DNA of 64,000 bases. Source: Rhodobacter maris (GTDB taxonomy: Bacteria; Pseudomonadota; Alphaproteobacteria; Rhodobacterales; Rhodobacteraceae). Below are positions 36,349 to 44,414 of the stretch, piece by piece (position 1 is the first letter of the stretch; every line of letters begins with the position of its first letter). The stretch covers positions 35,774 to 99,773 of the forward strand of contig NZ_OBMT01000013.1 in the NCBI RefSeq assembly GCF_900217815.1, read 5' to 3'. The position numbers and the translations under genes were made by a program. The notes under the pieces are model-generated. The model made no database searches and was not told the DNA's origin. It worked only from the letters and a program-made list of their open reading frames with translations.

Positions 36349-37058
36349 TGCCGTTGCCGCGAAAGCTCACCAAGGCGAGCCCGGCGGCACGGACGGCGGG
36401 GGGCTCCGTCTCCCCCGCCCCCGTCGCGCCCCCCGTCTGGGATCCGCTGATCCGGCTCACCCATTGGAGCGTGGCTGCGGCGGTGCTGGCGAACGGGCTC
36501 TTCACCAAGGCCGGCGGGGCGCTCCATGTCGGCATCGGCTGGGCGGTGCTCGCGCTGCTTGCGCTGCGGTTCGGCTGGGGGCTCTTTGGCCCGGCCGAGG
36601 CGCGCTTTGCCGCCTTTCCGCCCGCGCCTCGCGCGGCGATCGCGCATCTGCACGGGCTTGCCCGGCGGTATCCGCCGCGGGAACATCCCTCGCACAATCC
36701 CGCAGGCGCGATGATGGTCTATGCGCTCTGGGGCGGGCTTTTGCTGATCTGTCTCACCGGGCTCTGGCTCACCGATGCCCGCTCGCCGATGCAGATCGCC
36801 GCCGATCAGGCGGCGGTGCTCTCGGGGGATTGGTCGACGCTTGTGCAAACCGCCACCGCGGGCGAGACTGGAGCTTCGAGCGAGATCCGAAAGGCGGTGA
36901 AGACCGTGCATGAGCTGATGGCAAACCTGATCCTGATCTTCGCGGCCGTCCATGTTGCGGGTGTGGCGGTGGAAAGCCGCGCGCTTGGGCGCAATCTCGT
37001 GCGCGCGATGCTCTGGTCGCGCCGGACGAAGGGCGAACGCGGAGGTCCGCAAGGATGA
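36348..37058 (+). CDS. cytochrome b561-type membrane protein
   Basis: 236 residues. After a proline-rich tail (1-35), WDPLIRLTHWSVAAAVLANG begins the first helix, with a His of the kind that ligates haem b. GGALHVGIGWAVLALLALRFGW, AMMVYALWGGLLLICLTGLWL and KTVHELMANLILIFAAVHVAG hold the other helices and His residues of the bacterial b561 fold. It should shuttle electrons in the inner membrane. Both ends overlap neighbours (TGATG, ATGA), so it is cotranscribed with PepSY and the membrane regulator. Confidence 0.85.
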   Translation: MPLPRKLTKASPAARTAGGSVSPAPVAPPVWDPLIRLTHWSVAAAVLANGLFTKAGGALHVGIGWAVLALLALRFGWGLFGPAEARFAAFPPAPRAAIAHLHGLARRYPPREHPSHNPAGAMMVYALWGGLLLICLTGLWLTDARSPMQIAADQAAVLSGDWSTLVQTATAGETGASSEIRKAVKTVHELMANLILIFAAVHVAGVAVESRALGRNLVRAMLWSRRTKGERGGPQG

Positions 37059-37543
37059 GCTTGTCCCGGCCCGATGCGGACCGGCGGCATGCCGCCATTC
37101 TCGCCGCGGTGGTGCTGGTGCAGGCGGTGGCCGTGCTTTTTTTCGTTGGCGATGCGACGGCCGACATCGCGCGCGACGGGCCCGGACCCGAAACGCTCTT
37201 CGAGGGCTTCATCGCCTTCGCGCTGAGTTCGGGCGTGGCGGTGGGAGGCTGGCAGTTGCGGCGCGCGCTCGAGACCCAGCGCGCCCAGGCCCGCGCGCTC
37301 GATGTGGCGCGCGGTGCGCTTGCCGAGGTGATCGAGGCGCAATTTTCCCGCTGGGGTCTAACGCCCGCCGAGCGTGATGTGGCGCTTTTCGCCTTGAAAG
37401 GGCTCGACGTGGCCGAGATTGCCGACCTGCGCGGCGCGGCCACCGGCACCGTGCGCGCACAGATGGCGCGCGTCTATGCAAAATCGGGGGTTTCGGGGCG
37501 GGCACAATTCGCCGCGCTCTTCGTCGAGGATCTGCTCGGCTGA
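37055..37543 (+). CDS. membrane-anchored LuxR-type helix-turn-helix protein
   Basis: 162 residues: two membrane helices (about 13-32 and 48-66), a coiled-coil-like linker rich in Ala, Arg and Glu, then a LuxR/GerE helix-turn-helix (about 100-160: LTPAERDVALFALKGLDVAEIADL and ATGTVRAQMARVYAKSGV). No receiver or ligand domain is present. It would bind DNA while tethered to the inner membrane. It overlaps the b561 gene by four bases and may regulate the PepSY-b561 operon in response to membrane redox state, which is inference. Confidence 0.75.
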   Translation: MSLSRPDADRRHAAILAAVVLVQAVAVLFFVGDATADIARDGPGPETLFEGFIAFALSSGVAVGGWQLRRALETQRAQARALDVARGALAEVIEAQFSRWGLTPAERDVALFALKGLDVAEIADLRGAATGTVRAQMARVYAKSGVSGRAQFAALFVEDLLG

Positions 37544-37657
37544 GCTCCGGAACCCTCGGCGGTTTCCGCATCGCACGGATGCGGCGACGGCCGTGTCAGC
37601 ACCGCTGCGTGCGCGGTGGCCGTCGTCCTCGGGGCGCCCGAAGCGCCGATCCGGAGG

Positions 37658-38419
37658 CTAGCGCGCAACATGAACGTCGGTGCCCCATTCGGCGCACCGT
37701 TGTGCCAGCGCCTCCGGCAGCGGCTGATCGATGAAGAGGGTATCGAGCATTTGCAGCGAGGCCAGCCGCACCGGCGCGGAGCGCGCAAGCTTGGAGGCAT
37801 CTGTCACCAGGATGCGTTTGCGGGCCTGTTGCAGGATGGTCCGGCTGACGCGGATCTCGGCCAGATCAAAATCCAGCAGATCGCCGTCTTCATCCAGCGC
37901 GGAGGCCCCGATGACGGCATAATCCACCTTGAACTGGCACATGAAATCGGCCGTCAGATCGCCGACGAGCCCGCCGTCAGAGCGCCGCAACGTGCCCCCC
38001 GCAACCATGATTTCGCAGCTTTCATTGGCCAGCAGAATATTGGCAACATTGATGTTATTCGTCACCACTGTGATGTTGCGATGGTTGCGCAACTCGCGTG
38101 CGACGGCCTCGGTGGTGGTGCCGAGGTTGAGGATGATCGAGCAATTGTCGGGGATCGTCTGTGCGCAGGCGCGGCCGATCGCGGTTTTCGCCGCCTCGTG
38201 CATCCGGCGCCGTTCCTCATAGGCGAAATTCGCCACCCCGATCCGGATCACCGCGCCGCCATGCACGCGGTCCATCAGCCCCGCGTCCGACAGGTCCGAC
38301 AAGTCGCGCCGAATCGTCTGCAACGAGACATTGAGCCGTTCGGCGAGGTCTTCGACCACCACACGGCCTTCGTTGCGGGCGATTTCGAGGATTTCGGTCT
38401 GCCTGAAATTGAGTGCCAT
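37658..38419 (-). CDS. glpR: GlpR, DeoR-family repressor of glycerol genes
   Basis: 253 residues: DeoR-type helix-turn-helix at the N-terminus (RQTEILEIARNEGRVVVEDL, VSLQTIRRDL) and a sugar-phosphate-binding domain with NLGTTTEAVA and NNINVANIL. GlpR proteins release DNA on binding glycerol 3-phosphate. It is divergent from glpD and the whole glycerol transport operon, and the gap holds TTTCG/CGAAA repeats that could be its operator. Confidence 0.88.
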   Translation of the reverse strand: MALNFRQTEILEIARNEGRVVVEDLAERLNVSLQTIRRDLSDLSDAGLMDRVHGGAVIRIGVANFAYEERRRMHEAAKTAIGRACAQTIPDNCSIILNLGTTTEAVARELRNHRNITVVTNNINVANILLANESCEIMVAGGTLRRSDGGLVGDLTADFMCQFKVDYAVIGASALDEDGDLLDFDLAEIRVSRTILQQARKRILVTDASKLARSAPVRLASLQMLDTLFIDQPLPEALAQRCAEWGTDVHVAR

Positions 38420-38506
38420 GGTCCCTCCTGCGCCTTCCTGCCACAGCTTCGCAGCCTTGTCATGAAAGAGTGCCGAAGAGTACCGCCGCGCGCGCGAATG
38501 TCACCA

Positions 38507-38546
38507 CGAAAGGCGCGATATTGATCGTTTCGCAACAAAACGAAAC
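38507..38546. promoter_or_regulatory. putative GlpR operator cluster
   Basis: GTTTCG (38527-38532) and CGAAAC (38541-38546) form a 6-base inverted repeat with 8-base spacer, and a further CGAAA lies at 38507-38511. A perfect TTGACA (38554-38559) follows directly, so a repressor bound here could block polymerase on the glpD side. No good -10 element is evident at the usual distance. Confidence 0.45.
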
Positions 38547-38608
38547 CTCATGATTGACATTTAGCGGTAAATCGCGCCTTCTTCGATCACAGCCAAGGGA
38601 GGGCACCT

Positions 38609-40177
38609 GTGACTTCGGAGCGCGCCGACATCAAGCCGGTCGATATTTTCGTGATCGGTGGCGGTATCAATGGCTGCGGGATCGCGCGCGACGCCGCCGG
38701 GCGGGGGCTCTCGGTGACGCTGGCCGAGATGGGAGATCTGGCGCAGGCGACCTCTTCGGCCTCGACCAAGCTGTTCCACGGCGGGTTGCGATACCTTGAG
38801 TTCTTCGAGTTCCGGCTCGTGCGCGAATCCCTGCGCGAGCGCGAGATCCTGCTCGCCGCAATGCCGCATATCAGCTGGCCGATGCGCTTCGTGCTGCCCT
38901 TGCATCCCGCCATGCGGTTTGAAACCGACACGCCCACTTCGCGGCTGCTGTCGTTTCTCATGCCATGGATGAAAGGGCGCCGCCCCGCCTGGCTGATCCG
39001 GCTCGGGCTCTATCTCTATGACCATCTGGGCGGGCGCGGCATCCTGCCGGGCACGCGAACGCTTGATCTGACCGACGATGCGGCGGGGGCCCCGCTGCAG
39101 GAAAAGTTTCGCCGTGCCTACGAATATTCCGATTGCTGGGTGCAGGATGCACGGCTCGTGGTGCTGAACGCGCGCGATGCCGCGGCGCGCGGCGCGCAGA
39201 TCCTCGTGCGCACCCGGGTGATGTCGGCCGAGCGGGCGGGCGGGCTCTGGCGTGTCCTGACCGAAAGCGCAGAGGGCCGGCGGGTCCATCTGGCGCGTGC
39301 GCTCGTCAACGCGAGCGGCCCCTGGGTCGAGGACGTTGTCCGCAATACCATCCGGCTCGGAAAATCCGAGTCGATCCGCCTCGTGCGGGGCAGCCATATC
39401 GTGACCCGCAAGCTTTATGATCATGACCGCTGCTACTTTTTTCAGGGCGAAGACGGGCGGATCATCTTTGCGATCCCCTATGAGCAGGATTTCACCCTGA
39501 TCGGCACGACCGATCAGGACCATCAGGGTCCGGCAGGCGAAGCCATCTGCACCGAGGCGGAACAGGCGTATCTTTGCGCCTTTGCCTCGCAGTATTTCCG
39601 CAAGCCCGTCACCCGTGACGACATCGTCTGGACCTATTCGGGCGTGCGCCCGCTTTACAACGACGGGGCCTCTTCCGCGACAGCGGCCACGCGCGATTAT
39701 GTGCTCTCGGTCGATGCGACAGACGGGGTGCCGGTGCTGAACGTCTTTGGCGGCAAGATCACTACCTACCGCCGGCTTGCCGAGAGCGCGCTGGAAAAGC
39801 TGAGCCCCTGGTTCGAGACCATGCCCGGGGCCTGGACGGCGCGGGTGGCGCTTCCGGGGGGAGGGTTTACCCCGGGGGAGACCGCGCGCGTCATCGCCGA
39901 TCTGCAGCGCCGCTATCCCTATCTCGATGCGGCCTGGGCGCAGCGCCTCGTCCGACATTACGGTTTGGACGCGCGGGAGATTCTGGGCCATTCTCGGAGC
40001 GGGAGTGACCTGGGGCGCGACTTCGGGGCGAGTTTGACCGAGGCAGAAGTGTCGTGGCTGATGGACAGGGAGTGGGCACGCACGGCGGAGGATGTGATCT
40101 GGCGCCGGACCAAGCTTGGTCTGCGCCTGAGGGCTGAGGAGGTTGCGGCACTGGAGGCCTTCATGGCCGCGCGGTGA
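38609..40177 (+). CDS. glpD: glycerol-3-phosphate dehydrogenase (FAD)
   Basis: 522 residues, the usual GlpD length. The FAD fold begins IFVIGGGINGCGIARDAAGR and is followed by STKLFHGGLRYLEFFEFRLV, a strongly conserved family segment. LIGTTDQDH and FGGKITTYRRLAE are further landmarks. It oxidises glycerol 3-phosphate to dihydroxyacetone phosphate at the inner membrane. The GTG start has GGGAGG upstream. It leads the glycerol operon, ahead of the transporter genes. Confidence 0.95.
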   Translation: MTSERADIKPVDIFVIGGGINGCGIARDAAGRGLSVTLAEMGDLAQATSSASTKLFHGGLRYLEFFEFRLVRESLREREILLAAMPHISWPMRFVLPLHPAMRFETDTPTSRLLSFLMPWMKGRRPAWLIRLGLYLYDHLGGRGILPGTRTLDLTDDAAGAPLQEKFRRAYEYSDCWVQDARLVVLNARDAAARGAQILVRTRVMSAERAGGLWRVLTESAEGRRVHLARALVNASGPWVEDVVRNTIRLGKSESIRLVRGSHIVTRKLYDHDRCYFFQGEDGRIIFAIPYEQDFTLIGTTDQDHQGPAGEAICTEAEQAYLCAFASQYFRKPVTRDDIVWTYSGVRPLYNDGASSATAATRDYVLSVDATDGVPVLNVFGGKITTYRRLAESALEKLSPWFETMPGAWTARVALPGGGFTPGETARVIADLQRRYPYLDAAWAQRLVRHYGLDAREILGHSRSGSDLGRDFGASLTEAEVSWLMDREWARTAEDVIWRRTKLGLRLRAEEVAALEAFMAAR

Positions 40178-40226
40178 GGAGAGACCGCGTCAGACGAACG
40201 CTCCGCTTCGGAGTGAGGGAGAGAGA

Positions 40227-41318
40227 ATGACACTTGAGTTGAAAGGCGTCTCAAGGTCTGTCGGCGGTCGGATGCATATCCACCCCACGACCTTGACGCT
40301 GCAAAAGGGCACGATGAACGTGCTTCTCGGGCCCACGCTCGCGGGGAAGACCTCGTTGATGCGGCTGATGGCGGGGCTCGACGAGCCGACCGCGGGGCGA
40401 ATCTGCTGGGAGGGCGCGGACGTGACCGGGCTGCGCGTGCAGGATCGCCGTGTTGCCATGGTCTACCAGCAGTTCATCAATTACCCGGCGATGAGCGTGT
40501 ACGACAATATCGCCTCGCCATTGAAGCTGATGGGGCTGGCAAGGCCCGAGATTGACCGGCGCGTGCGCGAGACGGCGGAGATGATGCAGCTCTCGCCGAT
40601 GCTGGGGCGCAAACCTCTGGAGCTTTCGGGCGGTCAGCAGCAGCGCTGCGCGCTGGCACGGGCGCTGGTGAAGCGCGCCGGCCTCGTGTTGCTCGATGAA
40701 CCGCTGGCAAACCTCGATTACAAGCTGCGCGAAGAGTTGCGGGTCGAGATCCCGAAGATCTTCGAAGCCTCGGGCGCGATTTTCGTTTATGCGACGACCG
40801 AACCTGAAGAGGCGCTGCTGCTGGGCGGCAACACGGCCACGCTCTGGGAAGGCCGGGTCACCCAGTTCGGCCCCACCGCGCAGGTCTACCGCAAGCCTGC
40901 CGACATCGTGACGGCGCGCGTCTTCTCGGACCCGCCGATGAATTTCATCAAGGTCGAGAAGCGCGGCCGGCGCCTCAGTTTCGGGCAGGGCGCGAACCTG
41001 CCCGCAGATGGCGCCCTCGCCGATCTGTCGGACGGGCGTTATCTGGCGGGTTTCCGCCCCAATCACATCGCGCTTGCCGGTCATCACAATGGCACGGCGG
41101 TCGAGTTCGACTGCGAGCTGAGTGGGATGGAGATCACCGGCTCCGAGACCTTTTTGCACTTGCAGCATGCCGGGCAGAAATGGGTCGGTCTCGTGCATGG
41201 CGTGCACAGGCTGGCGCATGGCTCGCGCCAGACCGTCGCCGTCGACCCGAGCTTCATCTACCTGTTCACCGAGGCCGGGCAGCTTGCGGCGCCAGCTTCC
41301 TACGCCTTCGCGGCCTGA
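40227..41318 (+). CDS. glpS: glycerol ABC transporter ATPase GlpS
   Basis: 363 residues with Walker A GPTLAGKT (35-42), signature LSGGQQQR (133-140) and Walker B VLLDEPLANLD. The switch-histidine position reads YATTEPEEAL, so the usual His is Thr191. A C-terminal TOBE-like region follows. It pairs with the next ATPase, which has an intact histidine but a lost signature; together they should form one normal and one degenerate ATP site. Order and sequence match the glpVSTPQ glycerol importer described in Rhizobium leguminosarum. GAGAGA lies before the ATG. Confidence 0.9.
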   Translation: MTLELKGVSRSVGGRMHIHPTTLTLQKGTMNVLLGPTLAGKTSLMRLMAGLDEPTAGRICWEGADVTGLRVQDRRVAMVYQQFINYPAMSVYDNIASPLKLMGLARPEIDRRVRETAEMMQLSPMLGRKPLELSGGQQQRCALARALVKRAGLVLLDEPLANLDYKLREELRVEIPKIFEASGAIFVYATTEPEEALLLGGNTATLWEGRVTQFGPTAQVYRKPADIVTARVFSDPPMNFIKVEKRGRRLSFGQGANLPADGALADLSDGRYLAGFRPNHIALAGHHNGTAVEFDCELSGMEITGSETFLHLQHAGQKWVGLVHGVHRLAHGSRQTVAVDPSFIYLFTEAGQLAAPASYAFAA

Positions 41319-41328
41319 CGGGGGGATC

Positions 41329-42411
41329 ATGGCTCAGATCACGCTCAAGAACCTCGCGCACAGCTACGATCCGACCCCGCGATCCGAGGCAGATTACGCG
41401 CTCAAGGAGATGGATCACATCTGGGAAGACGGTGGCGCTTATGCGCTGCTGGGCGCTTCGGGCTGTGGAAAATCGACACTTTTGAACATTATTTCGGGGC
41501 TTTTGCGCCCTTCGCACGGGCGGGTGCTGTTTGGCGAGACCGATGTCACCGATGCCCCCACTGCCGCGCGCAACATCGCACAGGTGTTCCAGTTCCCGGT
41601 CGTCTACGACACGATGACGGTGCGCGAGAATCTCGCCTTTCCGCTGCGCAACCGCAAGATGGACCCGGGTTACATCAAGGCACGCGTCGATCAGATTGCC
41701 GCGATGATCGGGCTCGAGGCGGAGCTTTCCCGCAAGGCGCGCGGCCTGACCGCCGATGCGAAACAGAAAATCTCGCTTGGACGGGGCATGGTGCGCGAGG
41801 ACGTGAATGCGATCCTGTTCGACGAGCCCCTCACGGTCATCGACCCGCATATGAAATTCGAATTGCGCACGCAGCTCAAATCGCTGCACCGCGAATTCGG
41901 CCACACGATGATTTACGTGACGCACGATCAGACCGAGGCGCTGACCTTCGCCGACAAGGTGGTGGTGATGCACGACGGCCGCGTGGTGCAGATGGGCACG
42001 CCCGAGGAATTGTTCGAACGACCAGCGCACAGCTTCGTGGGGTATTTCATCGGCTCGCCGGGGATGAATTTCTTCGAGGCCGAAATCGCGGGGGCGCATG
42101 CGATCGTCAACGGGGTCGAGGTGCCGCTGGGGGCGACGCACGGGCCGGTGCCGGGGCGCACCCGGATCGGCATCCGCCCCGAGTTCTGCGTGCTGGACCG
42201 CGCCGGGGGGCTGCCCTTCCAGATCCGCCGGATCGAGGACGTGGGGCGGCACCGCATCATACGCGGCGAAGTCATGGGCACCGAGGTCAACATCACCGTT
42301 CCCGAAGGCACCGAGATCGCGGCCGATGCGACGCGCATCCTCTTCGCGCCGGAGAAAATCAACGTCTATGCCGATGACTGGCGCGTCGCACCGCTCGGGG
42401 AGGAGATGTGA
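41329..42411 (+). CDS. glpT: glycerol ABC transporter ATPase GlpT
   Basis: 360 residues. Walker A GASGCGKS and the switch histidine (His199 in VTHDQTEAL) are intact and Walker B reads LFDEPLTVID, but the LSGGQ signature is replaced by LTADAKQ (140-146). That complements the GlpS defects. The name follows the glycerol ABC operon; it is unrelated to the MFS glycerol-3-phosphate carrier also called GlpT. It starts 10 bases after glpS with GGGG nearby, and its stop overlaps the permease start. Confidence 0.9.
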   Translation: MAQITLKNLAHSYDPTPRSEADYALKEMDHIWEDGGAYALLGASGCGKSTLLNIISGLLRPSHGRVLFGETDVTDAPTAARNIAQVFQFPVVYDTMTVRENLAFPLRNRKMDPGYIKARVDQIAAMIGLEAELSRKARGLTADAKQKISLGRGMVREDVNAILFDEPLTVIDPHMKFELRTQLKSLHREFGHTMIYVTHDQTEALTFADKVVVMHDGRVVQMGTPEELFERPAHSFVGYFIGSPGMNFFEAEIAGAHAIVNGVEVPLGATHGPVPGRTRIGIRPEFCVLDRAGGLPFQIRRIEDVGRHRIIRGEVMGTEVNITVPEGTEIAADATRILFAPEKINVYADDWRVAPLGEEM

Positions 42412-43283
42412 TGGACAAAACGCTCAACAACAAGGCCTGGTTCCTCGTTGCGCCGGTGCTGGTGCTGGTTGCCTTCTCCGCAGTCGTGCCCTTGATGACG
42501 GTGGTGAATTACTCGGTTCAGGACACGTTCGGGAACAACCAGTTCTTCTGGGCCGGTCTCGACTGGTTCGACCAGATGCTGCATTCGGAGCGGATGTGGG
42601 CCGCGCTCGGGCGGCAGGCGATCTTCTCCGCGATCATTCTGGCGATCGAGGTGCCGCTGGGCATTTTCGTGGCGCTGAACATGCCCAAGAAGGGCTTCTG
42701 GGCCTCGGTCTGCCTCGTGTTGATGGCGCTGCCGCTGCTCATACCGTTCAATGTGGTCGGCACGATCTGGCAGATCTTCGGCCGGGTGGACATCGGCCTT
42801 CTGGGCTATGCGCTGGCAAAGCTCGGCATCGGCTACAATTACACCGCCAACGCCTTCGACGCCTGGGTCACCGTGGTGGTGATGGATGTCTGGCACTGGA
42901 CCTCGCTTGTGGCACTTCTCGCCTATGCCGGGCTGCAATCGATCCCCGAGGCCTATTACCAGGCTGCCAAGATCGATCAGGCGAGCCGCTGGTCGGTGTT
43001 TCGCTATATCGAACTGCCGAAGATGCAGGGCGTTTTGCTGATCGCGGTGCTGCTGCGGTTCATGGACAGTTTCATGATCTACACCGAGCCCTTCGTGCTG
43101 ACCGGTGGCGGCCCCGGCAATTCGACCACCTTCCTGTCGATCGACCTTGTGAAAATGGCGATCGGGCAGTTCGATCTTGGCCCCGCGGCGGCCTTCTCGC
43201 TGATGTATTTCCTGGTGATCCTCGCGATCTCCTGGGTGTTCTACACAGTGATGGTCAATCTCGACAAGGCGGAGGGCAAATGA
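42411..43283 (+). CDS. glpP: glycerol ABC transporter permease GlpP
   Basis: 290-residue inner-membrane permease of the MalF/UgpA-like class with about six helices and the EAA loop YYQAAKIDQASRWSVFRYIE. ATG 42411 follows GGAG by 5 bases; a GTG at 42408 overlapping the glpT stop is also possible. It pairs with the next permease. Confidence 0.9.
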   Translation: MDKTLNNKAWFLVAPVLVLVAFSAVVPLMTVVNYSVQDTFGNNQFFWAGLDWFDQMLHSERMWAALGRQAIFSAIILAIEVPLGIFVALNMPKKGFWASVCLVLMALPLLIPFNVVGTIWQIFGRVDIGLLGYALAKLGIGYNYTANAFDAWVTVVVMDVWHWTSLVALLAYAGLQSIPEAYYQAAKIDQASRWSVFRYIELPKMQGVLLIAVLLRFMDSFMIYTEPFVLTGGGPGNSTTFLSIDLVKMAIGQFDLGPAAAFSLMYFLVILAISWVFYTVMVNLDKAEGK

Positions 43284-44086
43284 TGCGCAGCCCGAAACAG
43301 GCGCTCGTGATGACGCTCTACATCCTGTTCCTGATGGTGCCGATCTACTGGCTTATCAACATGAGCCTGAAGACCAATACCGAGATCCTCGGCAGCTTCA
43401 CGCTCTGGCCGCGCGATCTGACACTCGACAATTACCGCACCATCCTCACCGATCCGAGCTGGTACATGGGCTATGTCAACTCGATGATCTACGTGGTCGA
43501 GAACATGGTGATCTCGATCGCGGTGGCGCTGCCTGCGGCCTACGCCTTCTCGCGCTACCGCTTCATGGGCGACAAGCATCTGTTCTTCTGGTTGCTCACC
43601 AACCGGATGGCGCCGCCCGCGGTTTTCGCGCTGCCGTTCTTCCAGCTTTACTCCTCGGTCGGGCTCTTCGACACCCATATCGCGGTGGCACTCGCGCATT
43701 GCCTGTTCAACGTGCCGCTCGCGGTCTGGATCCTCGAGGGCTTCATGCGTGGCGTGCCCAAGGAAATCGACGAGACGGCCTATATCGACGGTCATTCCTT
43801 CGGCAGTTTCTTCGTGCGGATCTTCATGCCGCTCATTGCCAGCGGGATCGGGGTCGCCGCCTTCTTCTGCTTCATGTTCTCCTGGGTGGAGCTGCTCTTG
43901 AGCCGCACCCTGACCTCGGTCAACGCCAAGCCGATCGCGGCCGCGATGACGCGCACGGTTTCCGCCTCGGGGATGGACTGGGGCGTGCTGGCCGCGGCAG
44001 GGGTGCTGACGATCATCCCCGGCGCGCTCGTGATCTATTTCGTCCGCAACTACATCGCCAAGGGCTTTGCCCTGGGCCGCGTCTGA
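43283..44086 (+). CDS. glpQ: glycerol ABC transporter permease GlpQ
   Basis: 267-residue inner-membrane permease of the MalG/UgpE-like class. It has an N-terminal helix ending in INMSLKTNTEIL, the TNRMAPPAVFALPFF segment that marks this class, and the EAA loop IDETAYIDGHSFGSFFVRIF. It starts in the TGATG of the GlpP stop; ATG 43280 and ATG 43283 are adjacent, and the second has better spacing to GGAGGG. Confidence 0.9.
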   Translation: MRSPKQALVMTLYILFLMVPIYWLINMSLKTNTEILGSFTLWPRDLTLDNYRTILTDPSWYMGYVNSMIYVVENMVISIAVALPAAYAFSRYRFMGDKHLFFWLLTNRMAPPAVFALPFFQLYSSVGLFDTHIAVALAHCLFNVPLAVWILEGFMRGVPKEIDETAYIDGHSFGSFFVRIFMPLIASGIGVAAFFCFMFSWVELLLSRTLTSVNAKPIAAAMTRTVSASGMDWGVLAAAGVLTIIPGALVIYFVRNYIAKGFALGRV

Positions 44087-44097
44087 GGAGCTTCGTC

Positions 44098-44370
44098 ATG
44101 GCCTGGATGGCTTGGACCCTGCCGACCGCGATCTTCTTTGGCGTGATCGCCACGCTTCTGGTGCTCTTCACTGTGCTCGCGATCCGCGCCCCCGAAACCC
44201 CGCGCCGGGGCGTGTTGCGGATCGAGACCACCCGTGGCGACCGGCTCTTTATCACCCTTCTCGGCGCGGCCTTCATCAACCTGATCTGGCTCGCCTTCGT
44301 CGGTCCCACTCTCTGGTGGGCCCTCGCCCTGTGCCTCGTCTATGCCGCAGCGGTGTTCCGCTGGGTATGA
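44098..44370 (+). CDS. DUF2160 small membrane protein of the glycerol transporter operon
   Basis: 90 residues with two or three hydrophobic helices (TLPTAIFFGVIATLLVLFTV, LGAAFINLIWLAFVG and a final WWALALCLVYAA). This DUF2160-type protein recurs between the permease and binding-protein genes of glycerol ABC operons, so it is probably an accessory of the transporter. GAGGAG stands before the ATG, 11 bases after glpQ. Molecular role unknown. Confidence 0.8.
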   Translation: MAWMAWTLPTAIFFGVIATLLVLFTVLAIRAPETPRRGVLRIETTRGDRLFITLLGAAFINLIWLAFVGPTLWWALALCLVYAAAVFRWV

Positions 44371-44414
44371 CGCCCGCACCAAGCAAAGCTTCACGTATCT
44401 CAAGGGAGGAGAAC

